DNA of 64,000 nt from NCBI GenBank assembly GCA_963740835.1, contig CAVUFH010000003.1, forward strand, positions 558,001 through 622,000. Reading direction: 5' to 3'. Origin of the DNA: CAVUFH01 sp963740835. GTDB taxonomy: Bacteria; Actinomycetota; Acidimicrobiia; IMCC26256; PALSA-610. The stretch's first letter is position 1, and the number at the start of each line of letters is the position of its first letter. The position numbers and the translations under genes were made by a program. Under the pieces are notes generated by a model that was not told the DNA's origin, searched no databases, and worked only from the letters and a program-made list of their open reading frames with translations. Of this stretch, positions 51,270-60,641 are shown one piece after another.

Positions 51270-52670
51270 GTGGACCTCCCCCCGCGGCTGGCGCGCTTCT
51301 TCGAGCCCGGTGCCGCGACCCAGCAGCTCGCCGGGTTGCTGCGCGCCGAAGGGTTCCGCGCGTACCTCGTCGGTGGCGTGGTGCGGGACGCCTTCCTCGC
51401 CCGCAACGAGGAGGGCTACGACATCGACATCGCCACCGACGCGCGCCCGGACGCGGTGGCGCGGATCGTCCAGAGCTGGGCCGACGCCGTCTGGCTGCAG
51501 GGCCAGCGCTTCGGGACGGTCGGCGGTGAGAAGGGCGGCCAGACCTTCGAGATCACGACGTTCCGCGCCGACGTCTACCACCCGGAGAGCCGCAAGCCCG
51601 AGGTGACATTCGCGGCCGACATCGAAACGGACCTCCTGCGCCGCGACTTCACGGTGAACGCGCTCGCGCTCGATCTCGCCCAACCCGACCTCGTCGATCC
51701 CTCGGGCGGGCTGGCCGATCTGTCGACCCGCCGGCTTCGCACCCCGATGGCGCCCGAGGTCTCGTTCGGCGACGACCCGCTGCGCATGCTGCGCGCGGCC
51801 CGCTTCGTCGCGACGCTCGGCTTCGAGCCCGAACCTGCGATGGTCGACGCGATCGCCGAGATGCGCGAGCGCCTGCAGATCATCAGCGCCGAACGCATCC
51901 GCGACGAGCTCTCGAAGCTGTTGCTGGCCGAAGATCCCTCGCCGGGCCTGTGGCTCATCGCGCGCACGGGACTGGCGGACGAGTTCCTGCCCGAGCTCAA
52001 CGCGATGCGGCTCGAGCAGGATCCGATCCACCGCCACAAGGACGTGCTTGCCCACACGATTGCGGTCGTCGCGAAGACACGTCCGGAGTTGAAGGTGCGG
52101 CTCGCCGCGCTGCTGCACGATGTCGGCAAGCCGAAGACCCGCGGGTTCAACGACAACGGCGTGACGTTCCACCACCACGAAGTCGTCGGCGCGCGCATGG
52201 CGAAGGAGCGCTTGCTTGCGTTGCGCTATTCCAGCGAGATCGTGGAGGACGTCACGCAGCTCGTGTACCTGCACTTGCGGTTCCACACCTACCGGATGGG
52301 CTGGACCGACAGCGCGGTGCGACGCTACGTCCACGATGCCGGGCCGCTGCTCGACGACCTGAACGAGCTGACACGCTGCGACTGCACGACCCGCAACGCG
52401 CGGAAGGCGCAGGCGCTCGCGAACCGCATGGACGAGTTGGAAGCGCGCATCGCCGCGCTGCAGGAGCAGGAAGAGCTCGAGAAGATCCGGCCCGATCTCG
52501 ACGGCAACGAGGTCATGCAATTCCTCGCCGTCACGCCGGGCCCGGTGGTGGGGGAGGCCAAGAAGTTCCTGCTCGAGCTGCGGCTCGAAGAAGGTCCGCT
52601 CGCGAAGGAAGCCGCATACGAACGACTCGCGGCGTGGGCGCGCGCGCGCGGCATCGAACCCGCGTCGTAG
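51270..52670 (+). CDS. cca: CCA tRNA nucleotidyltransferase with HD domain
   Basis: 466 residues. Nucleotidyltransferase head (YLVGGVVRDAFLARNEEGYD with the DIDIATDARPD catalytic acids, RRDFTVNALALDL), RNA-binding neck DDPLRMLRAARFVATLGFEP, and an HD domain (DVLAHTIAVVAKTRPEL, AALLHDVGKPKT). Adds or repairs 3' CCA; needed here since tRNA-Ile has no encoded CCA. GTG start. Rv3907c is the mycobacterial counterpart in the same region. Confidence 0.95.
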   Translation: MDLPPRLARFFEPGAATQQLAGLLRAEGFRAYLVGGVVRDAFLARNEEGYDIDIATDARPDAVARIVQSWADAVWLQGQRFGTVGGEKGGQTFEITTFRADVYHPESRKPEVTFAADIETDLLRRDFTVNALALDLAQPDLVDPSGGLADLSTRRLRTPMAPEVSFGDDPLRMLRAARFVATLGFEPEPAMVDAIAEMRERLQIISAERIRDELSKLLLAEDPSPGLWLIARTGLADEFLPELNAMRLEQDPIHRHKDVLAHTIAVVAKTRPELKVRLAALLHDVGKPKTRGFNDNGVTFHHHEVVGARMAKERLLALRYSSEIVEDVTQLVYLHLRFHTYRMGWTDSAVRRYVHDAGPLLDDLNELTRCDCTTRNARKAQALANRMDELEARIAALQEQEELEKIRPDLDGNEVMQFLAVTPGPVVGEAKKFLLELRLEEGPLAKEAAYERLAAWARARGIEPAS

Positions 52671-53671
52671 TGGACCCGAACGCCGCAAGGCCAGACGCAG
52701 ACCCGCCCGACGCTCGTGTGCCCGACGCCGGTGTGAACGCGGCACTCGAGAAGCACGGACGCATCGCGCGCCTGAAGGCAGAACGCGAACGGCTGACCGC
52801 GCGCGTGATCGACACGCGCGATCAGCTGAACGACCGGCGCGGCGACTCCTTCGTGATCAACACGGCGTTCTCGCTGTTCGAGCGCGACTCCGCGGCGGGC
52901 GGACCGGTCCTCGCGGGCGCGGTCGCGTTCCGCGTGTTCCTGTTCCAGGTCCCGTACGTCTTCGTGTTGGTGGCCGGGCTCGGCCTGGCGTCGAGCGCGG
53001 ACCACAAGGCTCCGTCGGACCTGGCCCGGGACGCGGGGATCGGCGGCCTCACCGCGCAGGCGATCGGTGACTTCGGCAACATCTCCGTGTGGGGGCGCAT
53101 CACCGCGCTGGTCGTCGGCGGCTTCGCGTTGTTCCTCGCCGCCCGTTCGGCGGTCAAGGTCCTGCGGATCATCCACTCGTTGGTGTGGGCGGTGCCGGTC
53201 GTGCGGGCCAAGCATCTCTCGCGCCAGGCCGGCGTCTTCATTGCCCTCGTGACGATCGCGCTGGCGTTGGCGACGTTCGTCGGGTGGCTCCGTGACCGGT
53301 CGTTCATCGGCGGTCTCGTCGGCACGCTTCTCTACATCGTCGTGCCGACCGCGATGTGGTTCATCGTTTCGTGGTTCCTGCCGCGCGCGGCGGAGTGCGA
53401 GTGGTGGGACCTGCTGCCGGGCGCGGTCGTGTTCGGTGTCGGCGTCGAGGCGCTGCACGTCTTCACCGTCTACTGGATCGCTGGCGAGGTCTCGACGAAG
53501 TCCGATACCTACGGCGCGCTCGGCACGTCGCTCGCACTGCTCTTCTGGGCCTATCTCCTCGGCCGGCTCATCGTCGCGTCCGCGAACCTCAACGCGACCC
53601 GCTGGCACCTGCTGCGCGCCCGAGAAGCCGCGGCCGCGTCCGGACCGACCGAGGACCTGGGCGCGGGATAA
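52670..53671 (+). CDS. YihY/BrkB family membrane protein
   Basis: 333 residues. Soluble N-terminal 75 residues with a coiled helix (IARLKAERERLTARVIDTRD), then six helices including AFRVFLFQVPYVFVLVAGLG, IALVTIALALATFVGWL, and LALLFWAYLLGRLIVASANL, typical of the YihY family. GTG overlaps the cca stop by one base. Longer frames upstream are antisense-style shadows. Function unknown. Confidence 0.85.
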   Translation: MDPNAARPDADPPDARVPDAGVNAALEKHGRIARLKAERERLTARVIDTRDQLNDRRGDSFVINTAFSLFERDSAAGGPVLAGAVAFRVFLFQVPYVFVLVAGLGLASSADHKAPSDLARDAGIGGLTAQAIGDFGNISVWGRITALVVGGFALFLAARSAVKVLRIIHSLVWAVPVVRAKHLSRQAGVFIALVTIALALATFVGWLRDRSFIGGLVGTLLYIVVPTAMWFIVSWFLPRAAECEWWDLLPGAVVFGVGVEALHVFTVYWIAGEVSTKSDTYGALGTSLALLFWAYLLGRLIVASANLNATRWHLLRAREAAAASGPTEDLGAG

Positions 53672-53710
53672 CCCTTCCCCGCACCCGGGCGGGCGAACAA
53701 CACTGGCGTC

Positions 53711-54733
53711 ATGTTCGAACGGTTCAGCGACCGCGCCCGCCGAGTTGTCGTGCTCGCGCAGGAGGAAGCGCGCCTCCTGAACCACAACTACATCGGGACC
53801 GAACACATCCTCCTCGGCCTGATCCACGAAGGCGAAGGCCTCGCGGCGCGGGCGTTGGAGTCGCTCGGCATCGATCTCGACGCGGTAAGGCACGAGGTCG
53901 AGGTACTCATCGGCCACGGTGGACACGCGCCGTCCGGCCACATCCCGTTCACGCCGCGCGCGAAGAAGGTGTTGGAGCTCTCGTTGCGCGAGGCACTGCA
54001 ACTCGGACACGACTACATCGGCACGGAGCACATCCTCCTGGGTCTCATCCGCGAAGGCGAAGGCGTGGCCGCGCAGGTGCTCACGAAGCTGGGCGCGGAC
54101 CTCGGAGTGGTGCGTCAGCGTGTCATCGAGCTCCTGCACGGTGGCGGGTTCACCGATGACCGGCCGCCCTCCCCGCCGGTATCGGAGTCGGGGATCTCGA
54201 TCCGGCGCGCGGCGACCGGTCCGGCGCGGCCGAGCGAGGTTTGTGGGTTGTGTGGTCGCGACCTCTGGGATGTCGTGCGCTATGTCGAGACCTCGCAGAC
54301 CGCGATCTGTGACGACTGTGTACGCGCCGCCAACGCGGCGCTCGACGTCGAAGCCTCCGAACGCGCGGTCACGATGGCGCCACGCGGCTTCGGTCGGCCG
54401 CCGCCGACGCCGGAGGATCTGGCCGAGATCCGAGAACTGTTCGCGACTGGGCTGAGCTCGGCCGACACGGTCGAAGACGGCGACCAACTCGTCGCGCTCG
54501 TCCCGATCGCGTCCGCGCGACACCCTGGGATGCAGGCGAAATTCGTCGTCGACCGGGTGCGGCTCATCGATCCCGACACCGCGGAGTTGCGCTACGTCGC
54601 CGTCGTGTCGCCGGGCGGAATACGGATAGCCATGGCCGGCCGCGTCGTGCGCAGCGACGGCCGATGGAAAGTGGCGCGCGATACGTTCCTCGCGCTCATG
54701 GCGAGGAGCGGCGTCACCCTCGACGATTTGTAG
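53711..54733 (+). CDS. Double Clp-N domain protein with ClpX-type zinc finger, no ATPase
   Basis: 340 residues. Two Clp_N repeats (FERFSDRARRVVVLAQEEAR with LNHNYIGTEHILLGLIHEGE, then LELSLREALQLGHDYIGTEH) as at the ClpC start, but the AAA+ modules are absent. Residues 184-210 are a four-Cys finger like that of ClpX (CGLCGRDLWD...CDDCV). Residues 240-340 form an unknown alpha-beta domain (KFVVDRVRLIDPDTAELRYV, GRWKVARDTFLAL) like a SnoaL/NTF2 fold. It may be a substrate adaptor or a competitor of Clp complexes (inference). ATG start. Confidence 0.88.
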   Translation: MFERFSDRARRVVVLAQEEARLLNHNYIGTEHILLGLIHEGEGLAARALESLGIDLDAVRHEVEVLIGHGGHAPSGHIPFTPRAKKVLELSLREALQLGHDYIGTEHILLGLIREGEGVAAQVLTKLGADLGVVRQRVIELLHGGGFTDDRPPSPPVSESGISIRRAATGPARPSEVCGLCGRDLWDVVRYVETSQTAICDDCVRAANAALDVEASERAVTMAPRGFGRPPPTPEDLAEIRELFATGLSSADTVEDGDQLVALVPIASARHPGMQAKFVVDRVRLIDPDTAELRYVAVVSPGGIRIAMAGRVVRSDGRWKVARDTFLALMARSGVTLDDL

Positions 54734-54797
54734 CCGGGGCGAGAAACCTCACGTTCGCGCTATCTGCGTGGCGCCCCGGCCTGCCACGCTGGAGTCG

Positions 54798-55757
54798 GTG
54801 GAACATCCCGTCGCAACCGTCCGCGCGCCGAACCGGCAGCCGTTCACGCTCGTCGTCAACCGGCGCGTCGAGTTGGGACGCGAGGCCGACGGCGTCGTCG
54901 TGGTGGACAGCAGGGTTTCGCGTCGGCACGTCGCGCTCGAGCCGGGCCCGGGTGGAAGCGTGATCGTCACCGATCTCGGAAGTTCGAACGGCACCACACT
55001 CGATGGGATCCCCGTGAAGCAATCGACGCAGGCCGACGCGGGTTCGGTCGTCGCGATCGGCGACACGCGCATCGAGATCGGTGAGCCTCGCCCGGCAACA
55101 CGCGTCGCGCTGCACACGGAGTTGGCGGGCGCGCCGCACGCGCCGCACTCGTCGATCGAAGTGGTCGCAGACGCGGTTGTCGAAGACTTGAAAGCGCACG
55201 TCCTCGGTGTCGACGACGAGCCGGGCACGTTGACGGTCGCCTTCAGTGACATCGAGCGGTCGACCGAGCTCGCCCTGGCGCTCGGCGACGCCGCGTGGTT
55301 CGAAGTCCTGCAGCGCCACGGTCGTCTCGTGACCGCGCACGTCGGAGCGCACCGCGGCCGGATCGTCAAGCATCAGGGCGACGGCTTCATGTTCTGCTTC
55401 CGGAGCGCGCGCAGCGCGCTCCTTTGTGCGATCGGTATCGAGCGCGATCTCTCGCACAGCACGTGGTCACCACCAGGGGAAGAGCTGCGGGTCCGGATCG
55501 GCATGCACACGGGTGAGGTGCTGGTCGACGACGTGGGCGATCTGTTCGGGAAGCACGTTGTCGTCGCCGCGCGAATCGGTGCGCTGGCCGACGGCGGGGA
55601 GATCCTCGTCTCCTCGGTCCTCCAGCAGATCGCTGAGGCGCGCGGCGACATCGTCTTCCACTCACCTCGCGCCGTCGAGCTCCGGGGGATCGGCGACATG
55701 CACACGGTCTGGAGCGTCGACTGGCGCGGATACGGGTCTCCGTCCGGCATTTCTTGA
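54798..55757 (+). CDS. FHA domain - class III nucleotide cyclase
   Basis: 319 residues. N-terminal FHA domain (ELGREADGVVVVDSRVSRRH, DLGSSNGTTLDGIPV) that would read a phosphothreonine. C-terminal class III cyclase domain with metal Asp in VAFSDIERSTELALALGD, HQGDGFMFCF, and GDLFGKHVVVAARIGALADG. In the last motif the usual transition-state Asn is Val, so activity or nucleotide choice may differ. Soluble. GTG 54798 after GGAG; GTG 54768 is possible. Upstream of the lipoprotein and Ser/Thr kinase genes on the same strand. Confidence 0.88.
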   Translation: MEHPVATVRAPNRQPFTLVVNRRVELGREADGVVVVDSRVSRRHVALEPGPGGSVIVTDLGSSNGTTLDGIPVKQSTQADAGSVVAIGDTRIEIGEPRPATRVALHTELAGAPHAPHSSIEVVADAVVEDLKAHVLGVDDEPGTLTVAFSDIERSTELALALGDAAWFEVLQRHGRLVTAHVGAHRGRIVKHQGDGFMFCFRSARSALLCAIGIERDLSHSTWSPPGEELRVRIGMHTGEVLVDDVGDLFGKHVVVAARIGALADGGEILVSSVLQQIAEARGDIVFHSPRAVELRGIGDMHTVWSVDWRGYGSPSGIS

Positions 55758-55770
55758 TACGCTGCGACGA

Positions 55771-56265
55771 ATGCGGGTCGCCGGTGTGTTGCTCCCGGGC
55801 CTCGTGGCGTTGGTCCTGTTCGCGTCGGGCTGCGGCGGCGACGATGACGACAGCGCGGCGACGGCGACATCATCGAGTCGCGACACGACGCAGACGAGCG
55901 GTGCCTCGCAGAACGCGTGCCCTGTCGACGGTTGCGAAGTCACGATCACCGACGTCGCGACCGAAGGCGACGAGCTCAGGATCACGTGGAGCGCAAACTA
56001 CGATCCCGACTTCTCGAAGAACCACATTCACGTCTTCTGGAACACCTACACCGCCGACCAGGTCTCGAACGACGCGGCGGAGCGCGGCGTGACCCAGGGG
56101 GAGTGGGTACCGACGGCCGACTATCCCGAGTACGTGACGGAAGGCGCCGTCTCGACCAGCGTTCGCGGCGAATCGACGACGATCTGTGTGACCGCAGGCG
56201 ACCGTGATCACAACGTGATCGACTCGAGCATCGTCAACTGTCGCGACGTGTCCGCTCTCCTCTAG
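55771..56265 (+). CDS. Lipoprotein of unknown function
   Basis: 164 residues. Signal peptide ending with lipobox LFASGC (Cys21), then a Asp/Ser/Thr linker and a beta-rich domain (VDGCEVTITDVATEGDELRI, FSKNHIHVFWNTYTADQVSN, STTICVTAGDRDHNVIDSSI) with four Cys that may pair. Anchored on the outer face of the membrane. Starts 13 bases after the cyclase and ends 19 bases before the kinase, so all three are likely one operon. Confidence 0.82.
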   Translation: MRVAGVLLPGLVALVLFASGCGGDDDDSAATATSSSRDTTQTSGASQNACPVDGCEVTITDVATEGDELRITWSANYDPDFSKNHIHVFWNTYTADQVSNDAAERGVTQGEWVPTADYPEYVTEGAVSTSVRGESTTICVTAGDRDHNVIDSSIVNCRDVSALL

Positions 56266-56284
56266 TTCGCGCGCGACCGCCATC

Positions 56285-58751
56285 GTGAACGGCTTGCCCG
56301 AGACGATCGGCCGGTATCGAGTGCGTTCCGTTCTCGGTGTCGGCGGTTTCGGGGTCGTCGTGTGCGCGTTCGACGAAGCGCTCGACACGCATGTTGCCGT
56401 CAAGATCCTCGCGCCCGAACACGCACGCGACCCGGTGACGCGCGAGCGCTTCATTCGCGAGGCGCAACTGCTTCGCCGCGTCCGCAGCCCGCACGTCATC
56501 GCGGTCCACGACATCGGCGAGGCCGCCGACGGACGCCCGTACCTCGTCATGGACTTGGCGAACGGTGGCGTGCTCGCCGAGCGCATCGGTCCGGGGCGCA
56601 CCGTCGACGAGGAGGGGGTGCGCGCGACGATCACCGCACTCGCCCGAGGGTTGGGTGCACTCCATGGCGCCGGCATCATCCATCGTGACATCAAGCCTGG
56701 AAATCTGCTGATCATCGACGACGCCCCGACACCAGAGAGCGGAGATGCGACGCAGCAGCGGCGGGGACTGCTCTCGGATCACGAACGAATCGCGGTCGGC
56801 GATCTCGGGCTCGCCAAGGACCAGGAGCGCACGTCTGCCGGGCCGACGATCGTCGGTGGCTCGCCGCACTTCCGTGCGCCCGAGCAGATGCGCCGAGGTG
56901 AGGATGTCGGCCCGGAAGCCGATGTTTTCGGCGCGACGGGCGTGTTGTGGAACCTTCTCACCGGAGAAGTGCCGGGCGGTGCCGGCGAGCTGGACGCTCA
57001 GCTCGCGACGGTGCCGCCCGCCTGGCGGGCAGTTCTGGCGCGTGGTCTCGCGCCCGAGCCCGAGCGCCGTTATTCGAGCATGGCGGAGTGGGAGGCTGCC
57101 GCCCTGGCTGCGCTCGCCGACGCTTCCGGCGCGCGCCGCGTCGGGTTCCATGCGGTCGCGTCCGGTGCCACGTGCCCGTACAAGGGACTCGCCGCGTTCC
57201 AGGCACAGGATGCCGCGTTCTTCTGCGGCCGCGAAACGCTCGTGGACGAGCTGGTTGCGCGGCTGCAAGCGTCGAACGTTCTCGTGATCGGTGGACCTTC
57301 CGGGAGCGGAAAGTCTTCACTGTTGCGCGCCGGTCTCGTCCCCGCGATCGCGGGCGGCGCGCTGCCGGGGAGTCAGCATTGGCCCGTCGCCGTGTTCAAT
57401 CCCGGGGCCGACCCCCTCGAAGCGTTGGCCGAGCAACTCTCGCGCCTCGTTCCCGATCGACCTGCGCTCGCGCCGGGTGCACTCGCCGTCGACCCACGAC
57501 GCGCGCGCGAGTTGTTCGCCCCGGAGCAGCCCGTCCTCATCGCCATCGACCAGTTCGAGGAGATCTTCACGCACGACGTCGACCCGGCGCGTCGGGACGC
57601 GTTCCTCGACGCGCTCGCAACGCTGACGGCGAGAGCCGATGCGCCGCTCCGCATGGTCATCGCGCTCCGCTCGGACTTCTACTCGAAGTGCGCGCGCTTT
57701 CCGTGGCTCGCGGATCGCATCAGCGACAACCAGGTGCTGGTCGGTCCGATGCGGCGGGGTGAGTTGCGACGTGCCATCGAGGGGCCTGCGCAACGTGCGG
57801 GGCTTCGCCTCGAGGCGGGATTGACCGAGGCACTCCTCGACGAGGCCGGCGACGAATCCGGTGGCCTTCCGCTCATCTCGCACGCGCTCATGGAAACGTG
57901 GATGCGAAGGCGCGGCACCGTCTTGACGCTCGACGGGTTCCGCGCCGCGGGCGGGGTCGTGGGGGCGATCGCGCAGTCCGCAGAGCACGCATACGAGCGA
58001 CTCGACGAACAGGATCGGGCGGCAGCACGACGCCTGTTCCTGCGGCTCGTCACGCCCGGCGAGGACGCGCCGGACACAAGGCGCCGGCTCTCATGGGACG
58101 AGATCGACGACGCCGAAACGCGCGAGCTCGTCGACACCTTGGCGACCGACCGGCTGCTGACGGTCGACGATCGCGGCGTGGAGCTCGTGCACGAGACGCT
58201 CATTCGATCCTGGCCGCGCTTGCGCGCGTGGATCGATGAAAACCGCGAGGAGCTTCGGTTCCGACAGCGGATCACCCAGAGTGCGGTGGAGTGGTCCGCG
58301 CACGAGAAGGATCCGGACCTGCTCTATCGCGGCGCCCGGCTGGCAACCGCGGTCGAGTGGCGCGTACGCGCGAACGTCGGACTCCCCGAGCCGGCGTCGG
58401 AGTTCCTCGGCGCGAGCGTCGCCGCGGAAGATGCCGAGGCGGCTGCACTCGCGACGGCTGAGCGGCGACGCCGGCGGGTGCGGCGCTTCGCGTTCGGGGC
58501 GCTGTCGCTACTCGCGATCGCAGCGATCGTGGCGAGCACGGTTGCGTATGTCGCGTTGCGCCGATCTCAGGACAAGGAGGCGGAGGCGGAAGATCGTTTC
58601 GGCCACGCCCTGGGAACTCAAGCGGCGTCGCTCGCTCCGACCCAGCCGAAGTTGGCGATGCTGCTCGCCGCCGAGAGCGCGGCGCGCGTTGCGCCAATGA
58701 GTGCCGAGGCCCAGCAAGCGCTCGCGAACGCAACGCGTCGCGCTCTCCGGG
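56285..58751 (+). CDS. Ser/Thr protein kinase - STAND NTPase, N-terminal part of kinase-WD40 protein
   Basis: 822 residues before a frameshift. Ser/Thr kinase domain (residues 8-270): GVGGFGVVVCAF, AVKIL, HRDIKPGNLL, DLGLAKD in place of DFG, and APEQ. Next a nSTAND1-type NTPase: YKGLAAFQAQDAAFFCGRET, Walker A GGPSGSGKSSLLRAG near 336, and LIAIDQFEEIFT as Walker B. A helix at 735-758 (RRFAFGALSLLAIAAIVAST) would place the kinase in the cytosol and the WD40 part outside if membrane-inserted. The C-terminal WD40 part continues in another frame after GGG at 58749-58751; removing one G restores one protein of about 1,450 residues. GTG start. Confidence 0.88.
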
Positions 58752-60641
58752 ACGCACGTCGTGTCGAGCATCGAGCCGATCCCGGTCGGGGATGTGTTGA
58801 CCGCACTGGTCACGCCGGATGGCAAGACGATGGTGACCGGCGCGCGCGACGGCACGGTGCGACTCTGGGACACCGCGACCGGAGAAGAAATCTCGACGCT
58901 TGTCGGGGCGGAGGGCGGCATCGAGGAGGCGGCAATCGATCCGGGCGGTCGTTGGCTCGTCGTGGGGGGCCCGGGTGGCGCATGGCGTTGGGATCTCACT
59001 TCGAAGTCGACAAACGGCGAGCTCATCGATCGTCCCTCAGGCGCGTTGTGGTCGGTCGCGTTCTCGCCCGACGGCCGGCGTCTCGCGACGGCAGCCGAGG
59101 ATGGCGTCGTGCAGCTCTACGACACGGCTTCCTGGAGTCGCCAAGGCGATCCCTTCAGGGTCGACGTCGACTTTCTGAGTGTCGCGTTCACCATCGACAA
59201 CACGCGCGTGCTCGCCGGAACCGGCGACGGTCGCGTGTTCACCTGGGACCTCGCCACCCACGCACAGTTGGGTGCACCGATTGCCGCTCATGGAACGAAC
59301 GACGTCTGGGAGTTGGCCATGGACCCGACCGGCCGACGCGTCGCAACTGCGAGCAGCGACGGTACCGTCCGGGTCTGGTCGACGGCCGACAGCTCGCTCG
59401 TTGCGACGCCGTTCATGGATCAACGCGGCACGCGCTCCGTCCAGACCGCGGCCGGCGTCGTTTGGTCGGCCGATGGCGGGTCGCTGTACGCCGGGGGACA
59501 GGACGGCCGGATCCACGAGTGGGACCTCGCGTCGGCGACCGAGGTGAGCACGTCGACCGTCGGCCACGACGACAGAATCGTCGATGCCGCCGCGTCATCC
59601 GATCGCCGCGTCTTCGTCACGCTCGGCCGCGATCAAGACATCCGAGTGTGGGACGCCGCGGATCGGCCGCCTGTCGCCGCGCCGCTTGCTGATCTCGACG
59701 TTGCGCTGTTCGGCCTTGCCACTTCGCGCGATGGCGCGACGATCGCGGCCGGCGACGGCGACGGCACGGTGCACGTGCTCCACGGCGGCCGAGACGCCGC
59801 CGAGCTGACGGGTCACGCCGGCCGGGTCTTCGGCGTCGCGTTCCTCCCGGACGGTCGTTTGGTCACCGGCGATGATGGCGGGACGGTCCGCGTCTGGGAC
59901 GTGAAGACGCGCCGTATCCTTTCCGCGAGCGCGGCCACACGCGCCGCGATCACGAGCCTCGCGGTCGCGGCCGACGGCACGATGGTGGCGACTTCCGGCG
60001 CCGACGGTGTCGTGCGTGTCTACTCGACCCGCGATGTCGGAGAGCCGACAGCCGAGACCGCTCGCGTTGCCGCGGGGGCGAACAAGGTCGTGTTCGCTCC
60101 GTCCGGGGAGCTCGTGGCCGGCTACAACGACGGGCAGGTCCGATTTTGGAATGCTGACGGCGGACGGACGCGCAAGCCGCTTTCCGTCGACGCCGATGGC
60201 GACGCAGTGTTCAGCGTTGCCGTGTCACCCGACGAGCACACGCTGGCCGCCGCGACCGCGACCGACGGGCTGACGCTTTGGGACCTGGCCTCTCGTACTC
60301 GGCGGAGCGAGCTCAACGGGCAACCGATCGACCCGATCGACGTTGCGTTCGTCCCCGACGGAACCGCGCTCGTCAGCGCGACGCGCGTGGGCACGATCAC
60401 GCTGTGGAACACCGCGAACGGGCAGTCGATCGGTCCTCGCTTCCAGTACCACGGCGATGCGGTTTGGCGCGTCGCCGTGACGTCGGACGCCGCGATTGTC
60501 AGCGCAAGCGAGGACGGCTCGGTGCGGTCGCTCGACGTACTCGACGTCAATCGGGGATGCGAGCTCGGGGCGGGCGCGCTCGATCGGCGGGCGCGCGAGC
60601 GTTATCTCGGCGACCGCGAGCCCGTGGGCTGCCGGGCCTAA
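58752..60641 (+). CDS. WD40 repeat part of the kinase-STAND protein (after frameshift)
   Basis: About 629 codons in the frame one step from the kinase. Many WD40-type blades follow: MVTGARDGTVRLWDTATGEE, RLATAAEDGVVQLYDTASWS, VATASSDGTVRVWSTADSSL, GRVFGVAFLPDGRLVTGDDG and further to VSASEDGSVRSLDV; about 13 or 14 blades, enough for two propellers. It probably senses a ligand or partner for the kinase/NTPase. The last codons share CTAA with the convergent methyltransferase. An independent start (GTG 58701) is possible but less likely. Confidence 0.85.
   Translation, partial: THVVSSIEPIPVGDVLTALVTPDGKTMVTGARDGTVRLWDTATGEEISTLVGAEGGIEEAAIDPGGRWLVVGGPGGAWRWDLTSKSTNGELIDRPSGALWSVAFSPDGRRLATAAEDGVVQLYDTASWSRQGDPFRVDVDFLSVAFTIDNTRVLAGTGDGRVFTWDLATHAQLGAPIAAHGTNDVWELAMDPTGRRVATASSDGTVRVWSTADSSLVATPFMDQRGTRSVQTAAGVVWSADGGSLYAGGQDGRIHEWDLASATEVSTSTVGHDDRIVDAAASSDRRVFVTLGRDQDIRVWDAADRPPVAAPLADLDVALFGLATSRDGATIAAGDGDGTVHVLHGGRDAAELTGHAGRVFGVAFLPDGRLVTGDDGGTVRVWDVKTRRILSASAATRAAITSLAVAADGTMVATSGADGVVRVYSTRDVGEPTAETARVAAGANKVVFAPSGELVAGYNDGQVRFWNADGGRTRKPLSVDADGDAVFSVAVSPDEHTLAAATATDGLTLWDLASRTRRSELNGQPIDPIDVAFVPDGTALVSATRVGTITLWNTANGQSIGPRFQYHGDAVWRVAVTSDAAIVSASEDGSVRSLDVLDVNRGCELGAGALDRRARERYLGDREPVGCRA

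Noticed and set aside
49566..52745. 1,059-codon minus-strand frame over deacetylase, pilT and cca
   Set aside because: Covers three well supported genes on the other strand; composition is that of a shadow.
58740..58760. Programmed frameshift in the kinase-WD40 gene
   Set aside because: No slippery site or downstream structure is evident, and similar indels occur elsewhere in the window.
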